From positions 124,001 through 188,000 of the forward strand of contig CAVZPD010000010.1 of assembly GCA_963777045.1 (NCBI GenBank): 64,000 nt of DNA. Reading direction: 5' to 3'. The notes under the pieces are model-generated. The model ran no database searches and was not told where the DNA came from. It worked only from the letters and a program-made list of their open reading frames with translations. Numbering within the stretch: the stretch's first letter is position 1; every line of letters begins with the position of its first letter. Positions 33,190-42,421 of the stretch are shown piece by piece. The translations under genes and the position numbers were made by a program. Source of the DNA: JAPSGM01 sp963777045. GTDB taxonomy: Bacteria; Chloroflexota; Limnocylindria; QHBO01.

Positions 33190-34251
33190 TCAGGCGGTTG
33201 CTCCCGGCATATCCGTCTCGGCCGGCGGGTCGGTGTCGACCAGCTGCTCACCCTGCGGGAAGCGAGCTTTCGTGCGACGTGCCATGGCGCTGAGCACCAG
33301 GTAGACCACGAAGAAGGTGGTGATCTTGTCGACCGGATCGCTGATCAGGCCCTGGCCCAGCGTCGCAGCACCGATATCCGCCCCCGCCTGGCGGAATGCC
33401 GCCACCAGGAAGTCGGTCCCGGCGCCCGTCACGCCGCCGAACAGGTTGGCGCTGATGGGGGCGCTGATGAGCGCCGCGATGACGCCTACCAGGAGTCCGG
33501 CCACCACGACGTAGGCGGCGGTCAGGTCGCGGCGCACGAAGAGCGCAACCAGCAGCCCCACCACGGTCAGCGCCACCAGCCCGAGCGCAAGCCAGCCCAG
33601 GATGACGAAGATCACGTCGTTGCTCGTCACCGACAGGTCGACGTCACCGATGTTGGCGACCCAGCCCTGGTAGGCGAGGAAGGCCATCACGCCGATGATG
33701 CCGATGGCGACCGCCGCGCCGGCGGCGAGCTGACCGGTCGGCCGGTCGGGCCGTGGCCGCAGGAAGCCGTAGCGACCGAAGAGTCCGGCAAGCAGGCCGA
33801 TCACCGCCGCCACGATGGCGAAGGGAGCCGCGACCGCCCCCTGGAATGGTGGCGGGATGACGTACTGCCACAGGATGTTGGCCAGGAAGCCGGTCAGCGC
33901 GCCGGGAATCGGCCCGGCCAGCGCCCCGACCAGGATGGTGCCCACACTGTCGAGGTAGATGGGGATCTTCAGGGCGTTGGCGACGGCCGCGCCCAGGATG
34001 ATGTTGATCGCGATCGCAAGCGGGATGAGCACGATGGTGCGGGTGTCGAACTGCCGGGTGATCGAGGCCATGGCGCCCGTCTGGGCGTACTCGACCGCGG
34101 CGTAGGCGACGAAGGCGACGACGAGCGCAATGGCCGCGGTGAGCGCCCACGAACCGCTGGCCGCGCTCTCGGAGAAGTCGCCAATGACCCCCACGCCCAG
34201 GAACGCCACCACCACGAACGCGATCGCGGCGGCGATCCAGCGCATAGCCAT
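33190..34251 (-). CDS. ECF transporter S component (substrate binding)
   Basis: 353 residues with eight or more membrane helices. The first half has the S-component signature P-I-Y-L-D-S-V-G-T-I-L-V-G-A-L-A-G-P, with L-T-G-F-L-A-N-I-L following. It is longer than classic S proteins (about 200 aa), carrying an extra set of helices. GAGGAGG lies before the ATG. The nucleoside hydrolase encoded just upstream suggests a nucleoside, base or ribose-type substrate; this is inference from context. Confidence 0.8.
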   Translation of the reverse strand: MAMRWIAAAIAFVVVAFLGVGVIGDFSESAASGSWALTAAIALVVAFVAYAAVEYAQTGAMASITRQFDTRTIVLIPLAIAINIILGAAVANALKIPIYLDSVGTILVGALAGPIPGALTGFLANILWQYVIPPPFQGAVAAPFAIVAAVIGLLAGLFGRYGFLRPRPDRPTGQLAAGAAVAIGIIGVMAFLAYQGWVANIGDVDLSVTSNDVIFVILGWLALGLVALTVVGLLVALFVRRDLTAAYVVVAGLLVGVIAALISAPISANLFGGVTGAGTDFLVAAFRQAGADIGAATLGQGLISDPVDKITTFFVVYLVLSAMARRTKARFPQGEQLVDTDPPAETDMPGATA

Positions 34252-34285
34252 GTCTCTGAACCCTCCTCGGTGCTGCTGCGGCCCC

Positions 34286-35275
34286 CTAGCCGGCCGGGCC
34301 GGCGACGGCCCGTGACAGGCGGGAGATGAGCTCTTGCTTCATGCCATCCGGGTCAACGGCCACCGCGACCTCCACCGGTCGTCGGTCGCCCTGGTTGGAA
34401 CGGTACAGGCTGCCGGCAAGGTAGGGATCGGTGCCGGTGTCGCAGGCCAGGCGTTCGACGACCGTCTCGGTCACCAGGTCGGGCCGCAGCAGGGACCCGA
34501 TCAACGTCACCGGGTCGTGCAGGTAGCAGCCGTCAATGCCATCGGCCTGGCGGTGGAAGCCCACGTAGAAACGTACGGCATCCCGAACGATGCGTGCCAG
34601 GTGCGTATCGGGCAGAACGGACAGGTCGTCCATGGTGAAGATCACGTCCTGCGTCGCGTCGAGCGGGAAGACGCGGTGCAGCGTTCCCGTGCGCAGGCAG
34701 GTTTCCGCCGCCTCGGGATCCACGCACGCGTTCCACTCGCCGGTGTCGGTGGTGTTGCCCCGCTCCTCGAGCGTGCCCCCCATCCAGATCACGTCCCGCG
34801 CGCCGCCGGCCAGGTCGACGCCGTTGAGCGCGGCCGCCGCCAGGTTGGTGAGCGGCCCGAGCGCCACCAGGCTGATCTCGCCGGGGTGCCGGCGCACGTG
34901 CGCCCCGATGTAGCGCGCCGCCGGGATGGGGGTGTACTCGGTGGTCCCGAGCTTCGGGTCCTCGCCGCGCAGCTCGGTGAAGCCGGTTCCCGTCGGTCCG
35001 TGGGTGTCCGGGGCGGTTCGCAGCCGGCGCTGCAGCGGCCGCGCCGCGCCGATGCTGACCGGCACGTCGGAGCGGCCCGCCATCTGGAGCACCTTGCCGG
35101 TGTTGCGCGCGACGTGGTGAATCTCGACGTTGCCCGCCACGCAGGTGACGCCGCGCAGGTTCAGCTCGGGTGCGCTGGCGGCAATGAGCAGCGCGACCAG
35201 GTCATCGATGCCCGTGTCGACGTCCAGGATGACCGGTCGTGGGGAGCTCGGGAGCGGCGCCTGCATCGGCTCCAT
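34286..35275 (-). CDS. Inosine-uridine preferring nucleoside hydrolase family protein
   Basis: 329 residues from the ATG at 35275, seven bases after TAGGAT. The calcium/ribose-binding motif V-I-L-D-V-D-T-G-I-D-D is at about residues 15-25, with ALGPLTNLA and a C-terminal H-D-P-V-T segment. It hydrolyses nucleosides to base and ribose. It is placed upstream of the ECF genes and in the same direction, suggesting import and breakdown of one substrate class. Confidence 0.9.
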   Translation of the reverse strand: MEPMQAPLPSSPRPVILDVDTGIDDLVALLIAASAPELNLRGVTCVAGNVEIHHVARNTGKVLQMAGRSDVPVSIGAARPLQRRLRTAPDTHGPTGTGFTELRGEDPKLGTTEYTPIPAARYIGAHVRRHPGEISLVALGPLTNLAAAALNGVDLAGGARDVIWMGGTLEERGNTTDTGEWNACVDPEAAETCLRTGTLHRVFPLDATQDVIFTMDDLSVLPDTHLARIVRDAVRFYVGFHRQADGIDGCYLHDPVTLIGSLLRPDLVTETVVERLACDTGTDPYLAGSLYRSNQGDRRPVEVAVAVDPDGMKQELISRLSRAVAGPAG

Positions 35276-35285
35276 CAGCGCAATC

Positions 35286-36191
35286 CTAGCGCGGCCAGGC
35301 TCCGGCGCGTCCGACCTTGCTGATCGGCTCCGAGCGGCCGAGGGCGGCCGACACGAATCGGGCGGCGCGGAGCACCGCCTCCAGCTCCAGGCCGTGCCGC
35401 AGGCCCTGCCGGTCGAGCAGGTAGACCAGGTCCTCGGTGGCCAGGTTGCCGGCGGCACCGGGCGCGAACGGCGAGCCGCCGGTCCCCCCGGTCGAAGCGT
35501 CGAAGGTCGTCACGCCGCGCTCAAGGGCGGCCATCACGTTGGCCAGCGCGGTGCCGCGTGTGTCGTGGAAGTGGAAGGCGACCCGGTCCGTGGTGATCCC
35601 CGCCGCGGAGAGGGCGTCGAGCACGCGGCGCACGTCCGCCGGGCCTGCCGCGCCAACGGTGTCGGAGATGGCGAGCTCGTCCGCGCCCAGCTCCAGCAGC
35701 CGGCGGCTCACCTCCACCACCTCGCGGGCGTCCACCTCTCCCTGGTATGGGCAGCCGAAAGCGGTGCTGACGTAGGCGCGCAGCCACCAGCCGCGCTCGC
35801 GGGCCGCGGCAGCGACCGGCTCGAATGCCAGGAGAGACTCGTCGATGCCCATGCCGATGTTGTGGCGCACGTACGACTCGCTGGCAGCGGTGAAGAGGCA
35901 GACAGCGTCCACGTCGGCCGCGAGGGCGCGCTCCAGCCCGCGAGCGTTTGGCACCAGCACCGGGTAGCGCACGCCGGGGCGGCGGTCCAGGCGTGCCATC
36001 AGCTGGTCGGCATCGGCCAGCTGCGGAATCGCGCGTGGCGAGACGAAGGAGGTGGCCTCGATCTCGCGCAGGCCGGCATCGGCCAGGAGGGCGAGGAAAC
36101 GGAGCTTGTCGTCCGTCGCAAGCGTGGCGTGCTCCGCCTGCAGGCCGTCGCGCGGCCCCACCTCGTAGACGCGCACGTCGAGGGCGGTCAT
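35286..36191 (-). CDS. Hydroxymethylglutaryl-CoA lyase
   Basis: 301 residues from the ATG at 36191; TAGGAT (36201-36206) is nine bases upstream. HMGL features: V-G-P-R-D-G-L-Q at the N-terminus with catalytic Arg and Asp, SFVSPRAIPQLADAD, a G-C-P-Y segment, the H-F-H-D-T-R-G-T-A-L-A-N metal motif, and the active-site G-G-T-G-G-S-P-F-A-P-G-A-A-G-N. The last has Ser where the animal enzyme has a catalytic Cys, so isopropylmalate-like relatives should be kept in mind. It would split HMG-CoA to acetoacetate and acetyl-CoA at the end of leucine breakdown. Confidence 0.85.
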   Translation of the reverse strand: MTALDVRVYEVGPRDGLQAEHATLATDDKLRFLALLADAGLREIEATSFVSPRAIPQLADADQLMARLDRRPGVRYPVLVPNARGLERALAADVDAVCLFTAASESYVRHNIGMGIDESLLAFEPVAAAARERGWWLRAYVSTAFGCPYQGEVDAREVVEVSRRLLELGADELAISDTVGAAGPADVRRVLDALSAAGITTDRVAFHFHDTRGTALANVMAALERGVTTFDASTGGTGGSPFAPGAAGNLATEDLVYLLDRQGLRHGLELEAVLRAARFVSAALGRSEPISKVGRAGAWPR

Positions 36192-36203
36192 GGCCGGCAC
36201 ATC

Positions 36204-38228
36204 CTAGGCCGATACCTCTGCCAGCACGTCGCCGCGCTGCACCTGCCGGCCGGCCTCGACGGCCAGCCGGACGATGGTGCCGGCGATCGGCGTCACGACG
36301 CCATGCTCCATCTTCATGGCCTCCAGCACCACCACCGTGGCATGGGCATCGACCCTCTCACCCTCGGTGGCGCGGATGGCGATCACCCGGCCGGGCATCG
36401 GCGCGGTGAGCACCGCGGTTCCTTCGCCGTGCGCGGCGGCGTGACGCACCGCCTCCTCGACGGTTGGCGGCGCCGCCAATGTGAACTCGAGCGACTGCCC
36501 ATCGACGTCGAGGTGGACCGTTCTGCTCGCCGGAACAGCTGCGGACGGTGCGAGCCGGTCATCCGTCGAGGGCATGAGCGGAACGCTTCGTTCCTCGTCC
36601 CCGTGCCGGAGACGGACCACGGCTGCGGCGTTCATGCGCCAGCCGGCACCCCAGACGCCTTCGGGGAGGAGTCCGTTCGCGGCCGCCGCAGCAGCGGCAT
36701 GCCGCCAGTCCGCATCCCCCGGCTCTGCCGGCGCGGGAAGGCTGAGGGCAGCGATGGTGTCGGTCCGGACCTCGCCCTCGCGCATGGTCGCCTGGTCCAG
36801 CAGCCAGCGCAGGAAGCGCAGGTTGGTGCGGACGCCCAACAGCTGCGTGGCGGCCAGCGCGTCGCGGAGGTGCGCGAGTGCCTCGTCGCGCGAGTGTCCG
36901 GCGGCGATGACCTTGGCGAGCATCGGATCGTAGCGGTCGCCGATCTCGTCGCCCTCGACCACCCCCGCGTCGACCCGAACGCCGTCCGGCCAGCGCAGGT
37001 GGACGACCCGCCCGGTGGCAGGCAGGAAGCCGGCCTCCGGGTCCTCCGCGTAGAGGCGGGCCTCGATGGCGTGCCCCGACAGCCGCACGTCGGGCTGGGA
37101 GAAGCCGAGCGGCTCGCCCGCCGCGATGCGCAGCTGGTCGGCCACCAGGTCGCGCCCCGTGACGAGCTCCGTGACGGGGTGCTCCACCTGCAGCCGCGTG
37201 TTCATCTCCAGGAAGTAGAAGCTGCCGTCATTCGCGAGCAGGAACTCGACGGTCCCGGCGTTGACGTAGCCGACGGCGCTCGCCACGGCCAGGGCGGCGG
37301 CACCCATCCGCTCGCGCAGCTCAGGCGTGACCGCCGGACCCGGTGACTCTTCCACGATCTTCTGGTTGCGCCGCTGCGCAGAGCAGTCGCGCTCGCCGAG
37401 GTGGACGCCCGTGCCGTGGGCGTCGAAGAGCACCTGGATCTCCACGTGGCGCGGACCGTCGAGCAGGCGCTCCAGGATGAGACGGTCGTCGCCGAAGGAC
37501 CGATGCGCCTCGCGGCGCGCTGCCGCCAGCCCCTCCTCCAGCTGTTCAGGCGACCTGATGACCCGCATGCCCTTGCCGCCGCCGCCCGCGGCCGGCTTGA
37601 TGAGCAGTGGCATCCCGATCCGGCTCGCTTCGCGGTGCAGCCTGGCGTCTGCCTGTTCCGCGCCGTCGTAGCCGGGCAGGACCGGCACGTCGTGTGCGGC
37701 GGCAGTCCGCCTTGCCGCCGCCTTGTCGCCCATTGCGTCGATCGCCTCCGGCGGCGGGCCGACCCAGGTCAGCCCGGCGTCCAGCACCGCCCGCGCGAAC
37801 GCCGCGTTCTCGGAGAGGAAGCCGTAGCCGGGGTGGATCGCGTCGGCGCCGGAACGGCGGGCCGCGGCCAGGATCGCCTCGCCGTCGAGGTAGCCGGCGA
37901 TGCGTTCGACGGCATCCATGTCGTCCGGCAGCCGCTCGTCGGTCGCGTGGACACCCACGGTCCTGATGCCGAGCCGGCGCGCGGTGCGGGCGACGCGCAG
38001 GGCGATCTCGCCGCGGTTCGCGATCAGGAGCGTGCGGATGGCGCCCGCGCGTGGTGCCGGTGGATGGCTGCCGCCCTCGACCCTCGCCAGCGACGAACGC
38101 GACACGCGGAGGCGCCCACCCACGCGGAGCGCGGGGAGACGGCCGTCAGCAATCCATCGCTGCACCGTCCGTACCGTCACATCGAGCTCGTTGGCGACCT
38201 CGCGCGGGGTGAGCTGCTCTCCTGGCAC
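36204..38228 (-). CDS. Acyl-CoA carboxylase biotin subunit with N-terminal excisionase-type HTH
   Basis: 674 residues. Residues 6-50 are a complete excisionase/MerR-like HTH (LTPREVANELDVTVRTVQRW and then IADGRLPALRVGGRLRVSRS). From residue 65 follows a full biotin carboxylase (LLIANRGEIALRV, IHPGYGFLSENA, the ATP-grasp loop KPAAGGGGKGM, EMNTRLQVEHPVTE). The C-terminal biotinyl domain has the attachment Lys639 in E-A-M-K-M. The partner carboxyltransferase is at 40.7 kb, so the pair probably carboxylates 3-methylcrotonyl-CoA. The chosen GTG start follows a weak GACAAT. No in-frame start lies between the HTH and the carboxylase; a GTG inside the HTH is the only internal alternative. Confidence 0.85.
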   Translation of the reverse strand: MPGEQLTPREVANELDVTVRTVQRWIADGRLPALRVGGRLRVSRSSLARVEGGSHPPAPRAGAIRTLLIANRGEIALRVARTARRLGIRTVGVHATDERLPDDMDAVERIAGYLDGEAILAAARRSGADAIHPGYGFLSENAAFARAVLDAGLTWVGPPPEAIDAMGDKAAARRTAAAHDVPVLPGYDGAEQADARLHREASRIGMPLLIKPAAGGGGKGMRVIRSPEQLEEGLAAARREAHRSFGDDRLILERLLDGPRHVEIQVLFDAHGTGVHLGERDCSAQRRNQKIVEESPGPAVTPELRERMGAAALAVASAVGYVNAGTVEFLLANDGSFYFLEMNTRLQVEHPVTELVTGRDLVADQLRIAAGEPLGFSQPDVRLSGHAIEARLYAEDPEAGFLPATGRVVHLRWPDGVRVDAGVVEGDEIGDRYDPMLAKVIAAGHSRDEALAHLRDALAATQLLGVRTNLRFLRWLLDQATMREGEVRTDTIAALSLPAPAEPGDADWRHAAAAAAANGLLPEGVWGAGWRMNAAAVVRLRHGDEERSVPLMPSTDDRLAPSAAVPASRTVHLDVDGQSLEFTLAAPPTVEEAVRHAAAHGEGTAVLTAPMPGRVIAIRATEGERVDAHATVVVLEAMKMEHGVVTPIAGTIVRLAVEAGRQVQRGDVLAEVSA

Positions 38229-38265
38229 GTCGCGATTGTCGCAGACGGCCGTGTCGGGCGCGCCG

Positions 38266-39072
38266 CTAGTCGGCCTCGGCGATCCAGGATGGCGCGCGCT
38301 TGTCGAGGAAGGCCCGCAGACCCTCCTGCCCCTCGTCCGAGACCCGCTGGCGGGCGGCGACCTGGACCGTCTGCCGGCGGAAGGCATCCTCGCTCATCTC
38401 GCGGCGGGCGCGGATCACCGCCTTCGCCTCGCGCACGGCGGTCGGCCCCGCTGAGAGCAGCTCGGCCACGACTGCCTCCACGCGTTCTCCCAGCGCCGCC
38501 GGATCGGGCAGAACCTCGTGCACCAGGCCGATGCGCCGCGCGCGATTCGCACCGAATCGCTCTCCGGTGGGGAAGAGCGCCCGCGCGTTTCCTTCGCCGA
38601 TGCGCGCCAGCACGAACGGGGCGATCACGGCCGGCAGGATGCCCAGCTTCGTCTCGGTGAAGCCGAAGGTGGCATCGGCAGCCGCGAGCACGATGTCGGC
38701 GACGCAGCAGAGGCCCATGCCGCCACCCAGCGCGGCGCCGTGGACGCGAGCGATGACCGGCACCGGGCACTCGTCGATGGCCGCCAGCATTGCCTGCAGC
38801 CGCGCCGCGTCCGCCTGGTTCTCGTCGATCGAAAGGTCCATCGCGGCGCGCTGCCAGGCGATGTCGGCCCCGGCCGAGAACGACTTCCCGTCGCCGGCCA
38901 GCACGACGCTTCGGAGGCGCTCGGGAGGCTCGGACGACAGGTCCCGGAAGGCGTCGTGCAGCTCGCCGATGAGGGCGGCGTTGAACGCGTTGCGCACCTC
39001 CGGCCGCGCGAGGGTGACGTGGGCGACGACTCCCGCCGGACCCGAGCGCTCGACGCGGAGGAGGCCGCTCAT
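38266..39072 (-). CDS. Enoyl-CoA hydratase/isomerase family protein
   Basis: 268 residues from MSGLLRVERSG, coupled by ATGA to the upstream gene. Crotonase features: A-R-P-E-V-R-N-A-F-N, the oxyanion-hole F-S-A-G-A-D-I and H-G-A-A-L-G-G-G-M-G-L, with the acidic residue in FTETKLGILPAVIAPFV. Beside the carboxylase and the HMG-CoA lyase it most likely acts as methylglutaconyl-CoA hydratase in leucine breakdown. Confidence 0.88.
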   Translation of the reverse strand: MSGLLRVERSGPAGVVAHVTLARPEVRNAFNAALIGELHDAFRDLSSEPPERLRSVVLAGDGKSFSAGADIAWQRAAMDLSIDENQADAARLQAMLAAIDECPVPVIARVHGAALGGGMGLCCVADIVLAAADATFGFTETKLGILPAVIAPFVLARIGEGNARALFPTGERFGANRARRIGLVHEVLPDPAALGERVEAVVAELLSAGPTAVREAKAVIRARREMSEDAFRRQTVQVAARQRVSDEGQEGLRAFLDKRAPSWIAEAD

Positions 39073-39875
39073 CGCTCTCCTCGCCGGTAGAAGGGTTGCG
39101 TCACGGCCGAGACGGAACCGAGGAGCGGCTCTTCGAGCCAGACGACATCGGTCCCCTCGGGCACGTCGACCGTGGCCGAAGCCCCATCTCCGCCCAGCAG
39201 GCCGAGCATCAACCGGGATCGCCCGTCGCTCTCGGCGGTGACGAGCCACGCCGCCTCCACATCGGTCCCGCTCAGGCCATCCGACAGGGAGGCCTCCAGC
39301 GCCAGCGCCTCCGGCCCGGGCAGCCGCAGGCGCACCGAACGACGCGCGGAAGGGTCGAAGAGCGGCTCCTGGCTGCCCGGCAGGCGGCCGTCGGCGAGGG
39401 CCGCGAGCTCGTCGGGCTCGAAGCGGTAGGGGATCGGTCCGGCCGGATCCATGATCGCGGGCACGCCGCTCGCCGCCATGTTGGCGACGGCGATGCGCCC
39501 GGGGATGGGCAGCGTGGCGGTCCCGCGCGGCGCCCAGGCGGAGAGTGACGCGTGCGAGGCGAAGCAGACGCTGATCGGGCGGCCGTCGGCATCGGCGGCG
39601 AGCATCACGCTGATCTCCACCTCCGCATCGTCGTTGACCGCCGCCGACAGGGCCTCCCGGGCCTCCTCGCCGTGGTCCGGGGGCACCGGGAGCAGGAGGA
39701 TCCCCCCAAGGAGCGCCTGGTAGAAGCTGCGCCGGGCGGGCCCCGCTGCGTCGCCACGCTCCTCCGCGTCGCGGGCCGCGATCATCGTCTCGAAGAGGGC
39801 GGCCGCCGACTCCTCGAGAGAGCCGGTGGGGGTGGAGCGGTCGTGCGAGCCCGCGGCCGGGCGTTCCATGGCCAT
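39069..39875 (-). CDS. SseB-family protein
   Basis: 268 residues with an SseB-type N-terminal domain (F-Y-Q-A-L-L-G-G-I-L-L-L-P, ISVCFASHASLSAW, I-P-G-R-I-A-V-A-N-M-A) and a shorter C-terminal domain (D-V-E-A-A-W-L-V-T). SseB proteins affect serine sensitivity; the molecular role is unclear. TAGGCT (39883-39888) is seven bases before the ATG. It is the first gene of the leftward hydratase operon. Confidence 0.65.
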   Translation of the reverse strand: MAMERPAAGSHDRSTPTGSLEESAAALFETMIAARDAEERGDAAGPARRSFYQALLGGILLLPVPPDHGEEAREALSAAVNDDAEVEISVMLAADADGRPISVCFASHASLSAWAPRGTATLPIPGRIAVANMAASGVPAIMDPAGPIPYRFEPDELAALADGRLPGSQEPLFDPSARRSVRLRLPGPEALALEASLSDGLSGTDVEAAWLVTAESDGRSRLMLGLLGGDGASATVDVPEGTDVVWLEEPLLGSVSAVTQPFYRRGER

Positions 39876-39913
39876 CGGCAGCAGCCTACCACCGGGAAGC
39901 GTAGGATCGGGGC

Positions 39914-40744
39914 ATGGCGGAAGGCATCGATCACGTCGTCATCGCCGTGCCCGATCCGCACACGGCCGCCGCGTCGCTGACGGCCGCGCTGGGGCTCTCG
40001 TTCACCGCCGGCGGGCGCCACGAAGGCGCAGGTACCCACAACCGCGTCGCGTTCCTCGGGGACGCCTACCTGGAGCTGATCGGCGTCGACGATCGATCGC
40101 TGGCACGTGCCAACCCGATCGGTGCGGCGGCGGTGCGCGCGCTCGACGCCGGCGGCGGCTTCGCCACCTACGCGCTCCTCGACGAGGCGCTGGAGACGAC
40201 CGTCCCGGCGCTCCAGGTCAACGGCAGCAGCATCGGTCCCCCCGAGCGCGGCTTCCGCATGCGCCCGGATGGTGCGGCGGTGGTGTGGTGGCGTGCCTCG
40301 TTCGCGCAGCTCGGTCCGCAGCAGCCGCCCTTCCTCATCCGCCACGACGCGACGGCCGCGGAGTGGGACCCCGCGGCGCGCGATGTGCGAGCGGCGTACG
40401 TGCACCCGGTCGGCTCACCGGCCAGGCTCATTCGGCTCGACATCGCCACGCCCGACCCGCCGTCGCTGGCAGCGGCCTACCAGCGCGAGCTGGGCCTGGA
40501 GATCCGGGCCGTCGCCGACCTCGCCATCTGCACCCTCGGCCAGCACACCATCCGCCTCCGGCCGTCGGCCGAGATGTCGGTCCCGGCGGCCGTCGTGATC
40601 GGCGCCGACGTCGATTCCCCGCGCAGCGTGGTCGCCCTGGGCATGCAGTTCGACATCGAGCCGGTGCAGCTTCCCGCTGCGTGGCTCGAGCAGCGTGCCA
40701 AAGGCACGACCCCACTCCCCCGTGAGCAGGGCACCGGCACCTAG
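39914..40744 (+). CDS. VOC-family (Glyoxalase_3-like) protein
   Basis: 276 residues, six bases after TAGGAT. The first half has I-D-H-V-V-I-A-V-P-D, a G-T-H-N-R-V-A-F-L-G-D-A-Y-L-E-L-I-G strand pair typical of Glyoxalase_3. The second half is a weaker repeat (R-L-I-R-L-D-I-A-T-P-D). No clear full metal triad is seen in the second module. The substrate is unknown. It converges with the carboxyltransferase gene. Confidence 0.75.
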   Translation: MAEGIDHVVIAVPDPHTAAASLTAALGLSFTAGGRHEGAGTHNRVAFLGDAYLELIGVDDRSLARANPIGAAAVRALDAGGGFATYALLDEALETTVPALQVNGSSIGPPERGFRMRPDGAAVVWWRASFAQLGPQQPPFLIRHDATAAEWDPAARDVRAAYVHPVGSPARLIRLDIATPDPPSLAAAYQRELGLEIRAVADLAICTLGQHTIRLRPSAEMSVPAAVVIGADVDSPRSVVALGMQFDIEPVQLPAAWLEQRAKGTTPLPREQGTGT

Positions 40745-40750
40745 CGGCAC

Positions 40751-42349
40751 CTACATCCGGAAGAGGCCGAACCTCGTCTCGGCGATCGGCGCGTTGAGGG
40801 CAGCGCTGATGCCCATCGCCAGCACGCGTCGCGTATCCATCGGATCGATCACGCCGTCGTCCCAGATCCGCGCGGTCGAGTGGTAGGGCGATCCCTCGCG
40901 TTCGTACTTGTCGAGGATGGGTGCCTCGAACGCATCGCGGTCGGCATCGGTCTCGAAGCCTCCGCGTACGGTGGAGAGGACGCGGGCTGCCTGCTGGCCG
41001 CCCATCACGCTGATGCGGGCGTTGGGCCACATCCAGAGGAAGCGTGGCGAGTAGGCGCGTCCGGCCATGCCGTAGTTCCCGGCGCCGAAGCTGCCGCCGA
41101 TGATGACCGTGAACTTCGGCACGCTGGTGGTGGCCACCGCGGTGACCAGCTTGGCACCGTCCCTGGCGATGCCGCCCGCCTCGTACTCGCGACCGACCAT
41201 GAAGCCGGTGATGTTCTGCAGGAAGACGAGCGGGATGCGGCGCTGGCTGGCCAGCTCGACGAAGTGCGCGCCCTTCAGCGAGGAGCCGCTGAAGAGGATG
41301 CCGTTGTTGGCGACGATGCCGACGGGGTACCCGTCGATTCGCCCCCAGCCGCAGACCAGCGTCTCGCCGTAGCGCTCCTTGAACTCGGCGAAGTCGCTGC
41401 CGTCGACCAGCCGCGCGATCACCTCGTGCACGTCGTAGCTCTGGCGACCGTCGGCCGGGATCACCCCGTACAGCTCGTCGGGCGAGACCGATGGCGGCGT
41501 CGGCTCCGATCGCTCCCAGGGCGGCTCCGGCTTGCGCCATCCAAGGTTGCGCACGATCTGGCGCCCGATGGCGATGGCGTGCTCGTCGTCCAGCGCGAAG
41601 TGGTCGGCCACGCCACTGGTCGTGGTGTGGACCTCTGCACCGCCCAGGTCCTCGGCGCTGACCTCCTCGCCGGTCGCCGCCTTCACCAGCGGCGGGCCGC
41701 CCAGGAAGATCGTGCCGGTGCCCTTGACGATGACCGTCTCGTCGCTCATGGCCGGGACGTAGGCGCCGCCGGCGGTGGAGCTGCCCATCACCAGGGCGAT
41801 CTGGGGAATGCCGGCGGCCGACATGCGCGCCTGGTTGTAGAAGATGCGTCCGAAGTGCTCTCGATCCGGGAAGACCTCGTCCTGCAGCGGCAGGTAGGCC
41901 CCGCCGGAGTCGACCAGGTAGATGCAGGGCAGCCGGTTCTGCTCCGCGATCTCCTGCGCGCGCAGGTGCTTCTTGACGGTGATCGGGTAGTAGGTGCCGC
42001 CCTTGACCGTGGCGTCGTTGGCCACGATGAGGCACTCGACGCCCTCGACGCGGCCGATGCCGGTCACCATGCCGGCACCGGGGGCATCGCCGTCGTAGAG
42101 GCCGTCGGCCGCCAGTCCGGAGAGCTCCAGGAAGGCGCTCCCCGCGTCCAGGAGCAGGTCGATCCGCTCCCTGACCGGTAGCTTGCCTCGCTCGCGATGC
42201 CGGGCGATGGAGCGGTCGTCGCCACCGGCGCCGCGGGCCGCCACGAGGCCGGAGCGAGCGCGGAGCTCGTTCACCTGGACGCGCATGGACGCGGCGTTGG
42301 CCGCGAAGGCCCCGCTGCGCGGATCGATGCTGCTGGGAAGGCGGCTCAT
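40751..42349 (-). CDS. Acyl-CoA (methylcrotonoyl-CoA) carboxylase carboxyltransferase subunit
   Basis: 532 residues, normal for the family. It shows carboxyltransferase signatures: R-H-R-E-R-G-K-L-P-V-R-E-R-I-D at the start, YLVDSGGAYLPLQDEVFPD, GSSTAGGAYVPAMSDE, I-F-L-G-G-P-P-L-V-K-A-A-T-G-E, and G-G-S-F-G-A-G-N-Y-G-M-A-G-R-A-Y-S-P. GGAYLPLQ with AGGAYVP is the methylcrotonoyl/geranyl type rather than propionyl. It works with the biotin subunit at 36.2 kb. A GATAAT box ends seven bases before the ATG. Confidence 0.92.
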   Translation of the reverse strand: MSRLPSSIDPRSGAFAANAASMRVQVNELRARSGLVAARGAGGDDRSIARHRERGKLPVRERIDLLLDAGSAFLELSGLAADGLYDGDAPGAGMVTGIGRVEGVECLIVANDATVKGGTYYPITVKKHLRAQEIAEQNRLPCIYLVDSGGAYLPLQDEVFPDREHFGRIFYNQARMSAAGIPQIALVMGSSTAGGAYVPAMSDETVIVKGTGTIFLGGPPLVKAATGEEVSAEDLGGAEVHTTTSGVADHFALDDEHAIAIGRQIVRNLGWRKPEPPWERSEPTPPSVSPDELYGVIPADGRQSYDVHEVIARLVDGSDFAEFKERYGETLVCGWGRIDGYPVGIVANNGILFSGSSLKGAHFVELASQRRIPLVFLQNITGFMVGREYEAGGIARDGAKLVTAVATTSVPKFTVIIGGSFGAGNYGMAGRAYSPRFLWMWPNARISVMGGQQAARVLSTVRGGFETDADRDAFEAPILDKYEREGSPYHSTARIWDDGVIDPMDTRRVLAMGISAALNAPIAETRFGLFRM

Positions 42350-42421
42350 CGCCCCGATTATCGCCGCCGACGCGCCACCGGGCTGGGGAGCCGTACGCGA
42401 TCCGGGTGAGCGCCGGCGGAG

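Noticed and set aside
30591..33251. 886-aa minus-strand frame across the ECF genes
   Set aside because: Only its segment from 31574 to about 31091 is real (the start of ecfA); the rest is out of frame with ecfA and ecfT.
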